A stretch of DNA of 64,000 nt from Prosapia bicincta. Its lineage: Eukaryota > Arthropoda > Insecta > Hemiptera > Cercopidae. The stretch lies in NCBI GenBank assembly GCA_036971475.1, contig JBAIZL010000002.1:352469582-352533581 (forward strand), read 5' to 3'. The position numbers and the translations under genes are program-made. Positions 1 to 9,604 of the stretch are shown piece after piece. Numbering within the stretch: the first letter of the stretch is position 1; every line of letters begins with the position of its first letter. The notes under the pieces were generated by a model that made no database searches, was not told the DNA's origin, and was given only the letters and a program-made list of their open reading frames with translations.

Positions 1-288
1 TTATAACTGGTTTCTTCCCTATCTTTACATAACTGTTTACACAACATTCTATTTACAGACCCTCCTGCAAGCCAATTTCTTTACGTTCAATTTATATTTT
101 TACAAAACTTCCACAGTTAAATGATTATTGAATAAAATTTTACCTTTTTGAATATACTTGATTAATTTGGTTATTTTCAGCCATTTTTAATTTTCTTTCA
201 GTCAACACACAAATTTACATTTCAAATTAAACTGATTTAATATCAACAAGGTTTTAGCAGAATTTTAGCTTAAGCAGAGTTGCGCATT
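1..288. other. AT-rich sequence, nothing recognised
   Basis: No ORF, repeat family or RNA gene was recognised. The stretch ends where the truncated LTR begins. Confidence 0.5.
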
Positions 289-1035
289 TGTAACGTTCTC
301 TTGTTATTATTAGTTTAAATTTTATGTTTAAGGTTTAAGTTCTAACTAACATTTCAGGCGTAATAATAACCGTCTGTCTGTAACGCGCTTCAAATCTTGA
401 AGGTAGAACTACGTTACATTAAAATACAAAGTTAAATCATTTAAACTAGCAGAGTCTCATTAAATTAATTTTTAAGGCTTATTAACTTGAAATGCATGGA
501 ATTGTGTGCTGGTTAAATAATTACTCTTTTAAATTCAATTAAAGCAAATTACACTCATTTTATTTAACAAAAAAATAACATAAATTATAATCATGATACA
601 AATTTCTAGACATTGCTTCAGTTACAGATTATTGAACATTTAATATTTGACTAATGAATTTCTACGTATAGCAATCTATTAATAAATCAATCAATGGCTG
701 AAAATGGATATGTACTCGAGTTTACTTGCCTTTTTTTTATAATAATAACATCTTACAATTCAAGGTGAACACAAGTGCACCAAATGATGCATAAATTACT
801 TTTATATACTTGTTTAAAAGTTCTAGGTTCATTAATTTGAGTTAAACTAACATTTTAAATTTTGCAATAAATCTCTAAAGTTTGAAATCGTATACTTAGC
901 TGTATTCCCATGTCGTAGCCTCGCATCCTTCTAGTGGAAAAGTCTCACGAAATAGCGTCCCATCTTGGTACTTGGCTAAGGACGCTGTCTTCTACACCAT
1001 GATTATAACATATTTAAGAAAATGAATATTACATT
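289..1035. repeat. Truncated LTR, copy of 39991-41101, abutting Piwi sequence
   Basis: The sequence starts TGTAACG and runs nearly colinear with the complete LTR-like element at 39991-41101, with small indels only. Similarity stops at about 1035, inside ...GAATATTACATTA, where the other copy continues with different sequence and this copy switches directly to Piwi-derived sequence. About the first two thirds of the LTR is therefore retained. The switch is a recombination or insertion boundary that marks the left edge of the Piwi block. No coding potential of its own is seen. The family (Ty3 or BEL-like) cannot be named without the internal region. Confidence 0.75.
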
Positions 1036-2300
1036 ACTATATAACAAGAAAGGAAACTCTGGTACTGCTGTAACTTTACAAGCAAACTATTTTCGCCTAC
1101 TTACAAAAACGGATTGGTGTTTATATCAGTACAAAGTAGATTTCGCCCCTGAAGAAGACACCTTGGAGATTAAACGAAGCCTAATTTCGTCCACATATGA
1201 ATGTTCTAGGGCAATATATATTTGATGGTACAGTACTGTACACCAGCTACCGCCTAGCTCCAGATCCACTGGAGTTGTTTTCAGCCAGAGCTACAGATGA
1301 TCAAAATATTCGTATAACTCTCAAACTTGTAGGAGATTTGGTATTTGGTGACTACCACTACCTGCAGTTTTACAATATGATATCCCGAAAATGTCTGAGA
1401 TACTTAAAACTACAGCTTGTTGGCAGAGATTTTTATGATGCTCGAAATAAGGTTGATCATGCTGATCTTGGCCTTGAAATTTGGCCGGGGTATGTAACTT
1501 CAATAAGGCAATACGACCAAAACATCCTGATGTGTGCAGAAGTGACATTTAAGGTGATGAGAAAGGACACTGTACTTAAAGTCTACAATGACATACTGCA
1601 AGAGCATCCAGACAATTTTACGATGTCTTCACTAAAGCTATCGTTGAAGCTACGATAGCATATTTGCACTCCGCATATTTGGCATGGGTATCTGGTCTGG
1701 CGCTTCAATCTCGGAGGACATAAAACGCAAGTTCTTCTTTTTTCTAGAGTAGGAGCTGGTGGAGTTTGTCTTTCATCGATGGGTAGTTTGAGGATTCGAC
1801 GTATATTCATAGCAAGTTCTCTTGGTATGGATCTGTCTAATCTCTTCTGCATGTGTGGTCGCATAAAGCTGTATCGTTGAAACTACGGTGCTTACAGGTT
1901 ATAATACCAGGAAATACAGAATTGACGACATTGACTTTAAGTCAACCCCATTGAATACTTTCAAAAGAGACAATCAGGATACCACATATGTTGCATATTT
2001 TAGAGAAAAGTATAATGCACAGCTAAGACAAAAAGACTAGCCATTGTTGGTTACCAAAACAAAGCTGAGGGAAGTCAGAGCTGGTCAAGGGGAATTCATT
2101 TATCTGGTTCCGGAACTTTGCCGGCTGACGAGCATTTCTGAATCTCTGAGAAATAATTTTACTTTCATGAGGAACTTGGCTGTTAGGACAAGAGTTGGGC
2201 CAAAGGAGAGAGTAGAACGTTGGAATAGTAATAACCAACTCTTTCACTTCTTTCTTGCAGTTTCACTCACCAATGAGGAAAAATTCACTATCGGCTAGAC
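1036..2300 (+). pseudogene. Piwi-derived repeat unit A1 (N and PAZ domains plus linker)
   Basis: Translation from 1036 gives the Piwi N domain (motif LYNKKGNSGTAVTLQANYF), then the PAZ region with DYHYLQFYNMISRKCLRYLK and LVGRDFYD, a pattern specific to the Siwi/Aubergine branch of Piwi Argonautes, which bind piRNAs. After PAZ the reading frame shifts, and the next part, at 1866-2240, reads as the linker before MID (motifs KLREVRAGQGEFIYLVPELCR and NLAVRTRVGPKERVERW). A TAG stop sits at 2038-2040. MID and the catalytic PIWI domain are absent. An early frame break at about 1190 and a 210-bp foreign insert at 1655-1864 further disrupt it. The N-terminus is missing because the unit is joined to an LTR fragment. 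It is a broken copy in tandem with the next unit. Confidence 0.9.
1655..1864 (-). mobile_element. PiggyBac-like transposase C-terminal fragment inserted in Piwi unit A1
   Basis: The minus strand encodes a cysteine-rich segment, TCVLCPPRLKRQTRYPCQIC followed by GVQIC, with the C-x2-C ... C-x2-C-x4-C spacing of the C-terminal domain of piggyBac transposases, preceded by a basic stretch. It interrupts the Piwi PAZ-linker junction. About 20 bp of Piwi sequence (AAAGCTATCGTTGAAGCTACG at the left and a close copy at 1865-1887) flank it, like a target-site duplication. That is unlike the TTAA duplication of a piggyBac cut-and-paste event, so the fragment may have arrived by reverse transcription or repair. 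The family assignment is moderate because only the tail is present. Confidence 0.55.
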
Positions 2301-2357
2301 TACGTTGGATTAGAACATCGGGAGAACGTGTGTAATCGCCATTACAGTCATTTATCG

Positions 2358-3655
2358 ATGGATCAAGAAAGGCCAAGAGAACAATGGCGGGCACAAGGAC
2401 GTGCACGATGGCGGGATTGTAGTATCAACCCTCAAGCTCAACAGCAGCAAGCGAGTAGGCCAGGTGAAGCCCCTCCAACAGCTGGATTAACACACACTGC
2501 TGAGTTACAAGCCACTTCTTGGTAACCACCTGGTGCTATTGTACCTCTCCCTCCACCAGGTTTTCAAAGACCTCAAGCTTCGCATGCTCCAGTTTCAGGA
2601 GGAAGAGCATCTCACTGAGGTGGTCCTGGCCCAGGTGGTAATGCAGCGCAAATTACTTCTAAATTTGGCAGAATGAAATTAGAATGTGAAGGTGGAAATA
2701 GAAATGGGAACGGAAATGGTTCCCAGCAGTTGGGGAGAGGAAGTCTTCGTGGAAGACGGCAAATAAATACTGAAAATCTTATTAAAACCAGACCTGCGTC
2801 ACTATATAACAAGAAAGGAAACTCTGGTACTGCTGTAACGTTACAAGCAAACTATTTTCGCCTACTTACAAAAACGGATTGGTGTTTATATCAGTACAAA
2901 GTAGATTTCGCCCCTGAAGAAGACACCTTGGAGATTAAACGAAGCCTAATTCGTCCACATATGAATGTTCTAGGGCAATATATATTTGATGGTACAGTAC
3001 TATACACCAGCAACCGCCTAGCTCCAGATCCACTGGAGTTGTTTTCAGCCAGAGCTACAGCTGATCAAAATATTCGTATAACTCTCAAACTTGTAGGAGA
3101 TTTGGTATTTGGTGACTACCACTACCTGCAGTTTTACATTATGATATCCCGAAAATGTCTGAGATACTTAAAACTTCAGCTTGTTGGCAGAGATTTTTAT
3201 GATGCTCGTAATAAGGTTGATCATGCTGATCTTGGCCTTGAAATTTGGCCGGGGTATGTAACTTCAATAAGGCAATACGACCAAAACCTCCTGATGTGTG
3301 CAGAAGTGACATTTAAGGTGACGAGAAAGGACACTGTACTTAAAGTCTACAATGACATACTGCAAGAGCATCCAGACAATTTTACGATGTCTTCACTAAA
3401 GCAATCGTTGAAGCTACGATAGCATATTTGCACTCCGCATATTTGGCATGGGTATCTGGTCTGGCGCTTCAATCTCGGAGGACATAAAACGCAGGTTCTT
3501 CTTTTTTCTAGAGTAGGAGCTGGTGGAGTTTGTCTTTCATCGATGGGTAGTTTGAGGATTCGACGTATATTCATAGCAAGTTCTCTTGGTATGGATCTGT
3601 CTAATATCTTCTGCATGTGTGGTTGCACCAAAGCTGTATCGTTAAAACTACGGTG
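2358..3655 (+). pseudogene. Piwi-derived repeat unit A2 (N-terminus, N and PAZ domains)
   Basis: The ATG at 2358 opens a Piwi N-terminus rich in Arg-Gly and Gln (MDQERPREQWRAQGRARW), then a Pro/Gly-rich region and GRGSLRGRR, the type of motif methylated for Tudor binding in Piwi proteins. An in-frame TAA (2523-2525) and a TGA near 2616 break it. From the in-frame ATG at 2673 an open frame of 249 codons runs to 3422 and covers the N and PAZ domains intact, ending with a frameshifted tail after HPDNF. A second copy of the piggyBac-like fragment lies at 3419-3629. MID and PIWI are absent, so no slicer activity is possible. The 249-residue product could be made only if the locus is transcribed, which is not shown. 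Confidence 0.9.
3419..3629 (-). mobile_element. Second copy of the piggyBac-like fragment, in Piwi unit A2
   Basis: This is nearly identical to 1655-1864, in the same orientation and at the same site within the Piwi unit, with the same flanking duplication of Piwi sequence. The insertion therefore came before the tandem duplication of units A1 and A2. It is absent from all units in the other Piwi runs, so it dates the A pair as a separate lineage. Confidence 0.55.
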
Positions 3656-4039
3656 CTGGGGTATGTGTCTTCAATAACGCAACACAATACAATGTGGTAC
3701 TACATGGGCATCATGGGCTACTACATTCGCTTAGAATATCGAAAAACGCAAGTACTTAATTACCTAATTACGGTAAAGAAATTATAACATACTAGTATGT
3801 TTTTATGTGAACATTTTAAAATATGAAGTGAATTTTTGTGAAATTATGATTACTATGTGATAATATATAAATAGCCTAAAAATATATTTGTGATAATATT
3901 TTATTAAATATTGTACTACCACTCACAGAGGTTCCCGTTACTTTAAAAAGATTATAAACATTCCTTTTTTAATTTTTGAAGAGCTTTGCACAGGTTTAGA
4001 ACTTGGTCGCCTATGACTTAGACCTAAGGCAAGTATGCA
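3656..4039 (+). other. Spacer between opposed Piwi runs, with exon-like flank module
   Basis: The spacer holds a segment at about 3700-3770 (GGCTACTACATTCGCTTAGA) that matches, in opposite orientation, exon-like segments at 7619-7683 and 12640-12705. Here the donor-like GTAAGTACTT has become GCAAGTACTT. The rest is AT-rich. It would form part of the loop of a hairpin between the Piwi runs at 1036-3655 and 4040-7327. Confidence 0.5.
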
Positions 4040-5058
4040 AAGGAGACGTTCTTGCACTATTTCATTGTATACTTTAGGTACAGTGTCCTTTCTCATCACC
4101 TTAAATGTAACTTCTGCACACATCAGGATGTTTTGGTCGTACTGCCTTATTGAAGTTACATACCCCGGCCAAATTTCAAGGCCAAGATCAGCATGATCAA
4201 CCTTATTTCGAGCATCATAAAATTCTCTGCCAAAAAGCTGAAGTTTTAAGTATCTCAGACATTTTCGGGATATCATATTGTAAAACAGCAGGTAGTGGTA
4301 GTCACCAAATACCAAATCTCCACAAGTTTGAGATTTATACGAATATTTTGATCATCTGTAGCTCTGGCTGAAAACAACTCCAGTGGATCTGGAGCTAGGC
4401 GGTTGCTGGTGTACAGTACTGTACCATCAAATATATATTGCCCTAGAACATTCATATGTGGACGAATTAGGCTTCGTTTAATCTCCAAGGTGTCTTCTTC
4501 AGGGGCGAAATCTACTTTGTACTGATATAAACACCAATCCGTTTTTGTAAGTAGGCGAAAATAGTTTGCTTGTAAAGTTACAGCAGTACCAGAGTTTCCT
4601 TTCTTGTTATATAGTGACGCAGGTCTGGTTTTAATAAGATTTTCAGTATTTATTTACCGTCTTCCACGAAGACTTCCTCTCCCCAACTGCTGGGAACCAT
4701 TTCCGTTCCCATTTCCATTTCCACCTTCACATTCTAATTTCATTCTGCCAAATTTAGAAGTATGTTGCTCTGCATTACCACCTGGGCAAGAACCACCTCT
4801 GTGAGATGCTCTTCCTCCTGAAACTGGAGCATGCGAAGCTTGAGGCCTTTGAAAACCTGGTGGAGGGAGAGGTACAATAGCACCAGGTGGTTACCAAGAA
4901 GTGGCTTGTAACTCAGCAGTGTGTGTTAATCCAGCTGTTGGAGGGGCTTCACCTGGCCTACTCGCTTGCTGCTGTTGAGCTTGAGGGTTGATACTACAAT
5001 CCCGCCATCGTGCACGTCCTTGTGCCCGCCATTGTTCTCTTCACCTTTCTTGATCCAT
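4040..5058 (-). pseudogene. Piwi-derived repeat unit B1 (N-terminus to PAZ), minus strand
   Basis: Reading leftward from the ATG at 5058, this unit has the Piwi N-terminus, the N domain and the PAZ region, and stops near 4040 within the end of PAZ, where unrelated sequence (encoding LCILALGLSHRR...) begins. It carries the shared N-terminal TAA and further frame breaks, for example a frameshift near 4300 inside the GDLVFGDYHYL segment. It faces unit A2 and is complementary to it over about 1 kb. Confidence 0.88.
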
Positions 5059-6588
5059 CGATAAATGACTGTAATGACGATTACACACGTTCTCCCGATG
5101 TTCTAATCCAACGTAGTCTAGCCGATAGTGAATTTTCCCTCATTGGTGAGTGAAACTGCAAGAATGAAGTGAAAGAGTTGGTTATTACTATTCCAACGTT
5201 CTACTCTCTCCTTTGGGCCAACTCTAGCCCTAACAGCCAAGTTCCTCATGAAAGTAAAATTATTTCTCAGAGATTCTGAAATGCTCGTCAGCCGGCAAAG
5301 TTCCGGAACCAGATAAATGAATTCCCTTGACCAGCTCTGACTTTCCTCAGCTTAGTTTTGGTAACCAACAATGGCTAGTCTTTTTGTCTTAGCTGTGCAT
5401 TACACTTTTCTCTAAAATATGCAACATATGTGATATCCTGATTGTCTCTTTTGAAAGTATTCAATAGGGTTGACTTAAAGTCAATGTCGTCAATTCTGTA
5501 TGTCCTGGTATTATAACCTGTAAGCACCGTAGTTTCAACGATAGCTTTAGTGAAGACATCCTAAAATTGTCTGGATGCTCTTGCAGTATGTCATTTTAGA
5601 CTTTAAGTACAGTGTCCTTTCTCGTCACCTTAAATGTCACTTCTGCACACATCAGGATATTTTGGTCGTATTGCCTTATTGAAGTTACATACCCCGGCCA
5701 AATTTCAAGGCCAAGATCAGCATGATCAACCTTATTACGAGCATCATAAAAATCTCTGCCAACAAGCTGAAGTTTTAAGTATCTCAGACATTTTCGGGAT
5801 ATCATAATGTAAAACTGCAGGTAGTGGTAGTCACCAAATACCAAATCTCCTACAAGTTTGAGAGTTATACGAATATTTTGATCATCTGTAGCTCTGGCTG
5901 AAAACAACTCCAGTGGATCTGGAGCTAGGCGGTTGCTGGTGTACAGTTCTGTACCATCAAATATATATTGCCCTAGAACATTCATATGTGGACGAATTAG
6001 GCTTCGTTTAATCTCCAAGGTGTCTTCTTCAGGGACGAAATCTACTTTGTACTGATATAAACATCAATCCGTTTTTGTAAGTAGGCGAAAATAGTTTGCT
6101 TGTAAAGTTACAGCAGTACCAGAGTTTCCTTTCTTGTTATATAGTGACGCAGGTATGGTTTTAATAAGATTTTCAGTATTTATTTGCCGTCTTCCACGAA
6201 GACTTCCTCTCCCCAACTGCTGGGAACCATTTCCGTTCCCATTTCCATTTCCACCTTCACTTTCTAATTTCATTCTGCCAAATTTAGAAGTAATTTGCGC
6301 TGCATTACCACCTGGGCCAGGACCACCTCTGTCAGATGCTCTTCCTCCTGAAACTGGAGCATGCGAAGCTTGAGGTCTTTGAAAACCTGGTGGAGGGAGA
6401 GGTACAATAGCACCAGGTGGTTACCAAGAAGTGGCTTGTAACTCAGCAGTGTGTGTTAATCCAGCTGTTGGAGGGGCTTCACCTGGCCTACTCGCTTGCT
6501 GCTGTGGAGCTTGAGGGTTGATACTACAATCCCGCCATCGTGCACGTCCTTGTGCCCGCCATTGTTCTCTTGACCTTTCTTGATCCAT
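5059..6588 (-). pseudogene. Piwi-derived repeat unit B2 (complete 1,530-bp unit), minus strand
   Basis: This is a complete repeat unit, ATG to ATG (6588 to 5058), exactly 1,530 bp. It contains the N-terminus with Arg-Gly motifs, a Gly-Asn-rich stretch (GNGNGNGSQQLGRGSLRGRR), the N domain and PAZ. After the frameshift comes the pre-MID linker with its TAG stop, then about 100 bp that link to the next ATG. That link contains CTTGCAG, which looks like a 3' splice acceptor, and GACTACGTTGGATTAGAACA; it may be the 5' UTR of the source transcript. A 140-codon N-PAZ frame lies at 5596-6018. No MID or PIWI domain is present. Confidence 0.9.
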
Positions 6589-7327
6589 CGATAAATGACT
6601 GTAATAACGATTACACACGTTCTCCCGATGTTCTAATCCAACCTAGTCTAGCCGATAGTGAATTTTCCCTCATTGGTGAGTGAAACTGCAAGAATGAAGT
6701 GAAAGAGTTGGTTATTACTTTTCCAACGTTCTACTCTCTCCTTTGGCCCAACTCTTGTCCTAACAGCCAAGTTCCTCATGAAAGTAAAATTATTTCTCAG
6801 AGATTCAGAAATGCTCGTCAGCCGGCAAAGTTTCGGAACCAGATAAATGAATTCCCCTTGACTAGCTCTGACTTCCCTCAGTTTAGTTTTGGTAAATAAC
6901 AATGGCTAGTTTTTTGTCTTAGTTGTGCATTATATTTTTCTCTAAAATATGCAACATATGTGATATCATGATTGTTTCTTTTGAAAGTATTCAATGGGGT
7001 TGACTTAAAGTCAATGTCGTCAATTCTGTATGTCCTGGTATTATAACCTGTAAGCACCGTAGTTTCAACGATAGCTTTAGTGAAGTCATCGTAAAATTGT
7101 CTGGATGCTCTTGCAGTATGTTATTGTAGACTTTAAGTACAGTGTCCTTTCTCATCACCTTAAATGTCACTTCTGCATACATCAGGATGTTTTGGTCGTA
7201 TTGCCTTATTGATGTTACATACCCCGGCCAAATTTCAAAGCCAAGATCAGCATGATCAACCTTATTTCGAGCATCATAAAAATCTCTACCAACAAGCTGA
7301 AGTTTTAAGTTTCTCAGACATTTTCGT
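6589..7327 (-). pseudogene. Piwi-derived repeat unit B3, partial (PAZ end and linker), minus strand
   Basis: From 7327 leftward the sequence encodes the second half of PAZ (LVGRDFYDARNKVDHADLG) and then, after the shared frameshift, the linker with LVPKLCRLTSISESLRNNF. The Piwi match is cut at about 7327, inside the codons for the residues before LKLQLVGRD. Sequence beyond it (ending in CGTCGTCTCC...) is unrelated. This is the outer edge of the B run. Confidence 0.88.
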
Positions 7328-7876
7328 CGTCTCCAACGGACCGTCTGGATGTGGATCCACCGAACTAACTTTAGGAAATTAGGTACTTACGTTTTTCGAT
7401 ATTCTGAAGTAGATACAAACGGTTTCTCCTTTGCCTACTTCTCTTAGGTCTAAGTCATAGGCGACCAAGTTCTAAACGTGTTCAAAGCTCTTCAAAAATT
7501 AAAAAAGTAAAATTAAATGTAAAATGACATTTCTTGAAGCTAATATTTAAAGCATAGAATTAGACTAGTATGTTATAATTTCTTAACCGTATCTAGAATT
7601 AGGAAATTAAGTACTTACATTTTTCGATATTCTAAGCAAATGTATAGCCCATGATGTTTATAGTTCCACGTTGAATTGAAAACCTGCAAGAAAGAAATTA
7701 ATATTTATTACATAAACTAAGACTATTCTGGCTTATCTTTTTAATAGTTTCTAGAAATACAATGAAATACACACATTCTCCCGATAGTATAATCAAACGT
7801 AGTCTAGCCGAAAGTAAATTGTTCCTCATTAATGAGCGAAACTGCAAGAACGAAGTGAAAGAGTTGGCGATTACTA
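7328..7876 (-). other. Piwi flank module with exon-like piece, plus diverged linker end
   Basis: On the minus strand the module contains a 65-bp exon-like segment (7619-7683) with a good acceptor (TTCTTTCTTGCAG) before it and a good donor (GTAAGTACTT) after it. At the right end, 7790-7870 is a more diverged copy of the array's linker/5' region (AGTCTAGCCGAAAGT..., GAAAGAGTTGG). The Tigger element at 7877 inserted into this copy at a TA. Related modules are at 9440-9604 and 12426-12835. Confidence 0.5.
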
Positions 7877-9080
7877 CAGTTGGCGCCGCTTATTGTGATC
7901 ACGGTTAATGTTATCATTCGGTTATTGTTATCGTTTCATTGAAAAACAAACACGGACGTATGTTAATACATTGTAAATAGTCCGCTTATTGTAATCATCT
8001 GTTCGCTTATTATTATCATTTAATTTGCCATTCAAAATCATATGCGTCAACGTATACTAGCATATACCAAGTAAAAATGTCTACAAAGTAGTGTAAACAG
8101 CACGTGCAACACACAATGACGCCCAATTCATAGAATGTTTATGTTTAGAATGACAGAAATACTTTATAAGGGTTTCAGCATTTAGCACAGTTCTCAGAAT
8201 GTCTCCCTTACTCTTTATTTACGTAAACACCCTAGCCTCCCTGAGTCGACTTTAGTTGTTTGTTAACATTGGTTGATGTTACTACTGAACCATTTACAGT
8301 ACAGTCCTACAGTATTTTTAACAGTGATTTTTTATGAACGTTTATTACAGTATTTCAGTGTGATTTTACATAACTTAATTTTTAAAGATCTTTTTCGATT
8401 GTTTTGTAGAGTTTCGTGTCACTTGAAGTTTCAAAGGACAGTATAGCAAGATGTCCGGATCTCAAAAGAAACGACGCGATTTAGGTCTTAAACAAAAACT
8501 TGATATCCTAGATAGGTACAGTAAATTACCAAAAATGAGTCAAAGAAAAGATGCTTCTCAACTTGGCGTTTCTCAACCTCTCTTATGTAAAATATTGAAC
8601 AACAAAGAAAAAATCTTGTCATTATCAAAGTGTAATGCAAATGTTGACAACAAAAGACATCGTTCTGGGAAGGATCCGCAAGTGGAATCAGCTTTGAAAT
8701 TGTGGTTTAAAAATGTTCGGAAAAAGATGCTCGAGTTGACGGCCCACGAATGCGTCTAAAAGCTGAGGATCTTGCAAAAAAATAGGATTTTAAAGCCACA
8801 GATGGATAGTTCAATCGATGGAAGAAAAGGGAAAACATTGTTTACAAGAAAACTTGTGGTGAAAAAAGAAATGCTGATTTTGTTGGAGCTGAGGACTGGT
8901 TACAATACGAATGGCCAAAGATTTTGGCCGAGTATTCTCCTAGCTGCATATACAATGCAGATGAAACAGGACTTTGTTATCGTGCTTTAACCGAACATAC
9001 TTACTTATTTAAAAATGAAATTGCTCACGGCTGTAAAATATGTAAACAAAGAAAAACTGTTTTGTGTTGTGTTAAGTAGA
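7877..9080 (+). mobile_element. Pogo/Tigger DNA transposon, 3' truncated
   Basis: The element begins CAGTTGGCGCCGCTTATTG directly after a TA dinucleotide (7875-7876), as expected for Tc1/mariner-superfamily Tigger elements. CGCTTATTGTTATCATT-type motifs recur within the first 150 bp (7886, 7980, 8004). It carries a transposase gene (see 8451). The 3' inverted terminus was not found and similarity fades near 9080, so the element is truncated. The insertion site lies within a diverged copy of the Piwi array. Confidence 0.75.
8451..9080 (+). pseudogene. Tigger transposase fragment (CENP-B-type HTH and start of DDE domain)
   Basis: The ATG at 8451 opens 102 codons with the psq/CENP-B N-terminal helix-turn-helix pattern (LKQKLDILDRY ... 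ASQLGVSQPLLCKILNNKEK). After a frameshift near 8720 the frame continues through the second HTH half (LKAEDLAKK, then WKKRENI) to the start of the DDE domain, with CIYNADETGLCYRAL containing the first catalytic Asp. It ends in the first third of the catalytic domain, near KRKTVLCCV-like sequence at 9050-9075. The family binds the inverted termini and cuts DNA; this copy cannot be active. Confidence 0.85.
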
Positions 9081-9604
9081 TACATGCGGAGTCTCCTTGG
9101 CCTAGATGTCTCAATTCTAATTCATAAGCTACCACATTCTAACCCTGTTAATTTCTTATTAGAATTTGATGAAAAAAAGTAAATAAAATCTTAATAGTAA
9201 AGTGAAATTCTGTGAGTGGTAGTACAATATAGGAAAAAAACGATTATATTTACGGGCTATTTACAAATCCAACCATACTAATCAACAGTATACAAACATT
9301 CATTTTATATTTCTTTAAATTGTCAGTTAAACACATCTAAATGTATAGCAAATAACATGTAAAATGACTCATGACTCAAATATTCGTTATAAAGAATAAT
9401 AATATTCTAACATACTTTCTTAACGGCAGAATTACAATGGTAAGTACTTGGGTATATCCGATATTCTAATCAAATGTAGTCTTAACCAAATGAACCGATC
9501 CTCATTGGTGCGCAAAACTGCAAGAATAGATCTAAAAAAGTATAGATAGATTAAGACTCTTCTGACATATATTTGTAATAGTTTCTAGAAATACAATGGT
9601 GCTT
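9081..9604 (-). other. Diverged Piwi flank module
   Basis: The stretch is AT-rich with scattered similarity to 7400-7870 and 12426-12835: the pieces GTTTCTAGAAATACAATG, GATATTCTAATCAAATGTAGTC, and a GGTAAGTACTT near 9440. Near 9217 GTGAGTGGTAGTACAATAT is the inverse of sequence at about 3910-3930. No coding sequence is seen. Confidence 0.45.

Noticed and set aside
1321..1548. 75-codon minus-strand ORF starting MSLLHTSGCFGRIAL, found at every PAZ copy
   Set aside because: It is the antisense shadow of the Piwi PAZ region and recurs only because the unit is repeated.
2612..2812. Minus-strand ORF with PRRLPLPNCWEPFPFPF, recurring in each unit
   Set aside because: It is antisense to the Gly-Asn-rich and Arg-Gly part of the Piwi unit.
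1036..3655. A functional Piwi gene
   Set aside because: MID and PIWI are absent, and every unit has a stop in the N-terminus and a frameshift after PAZ.
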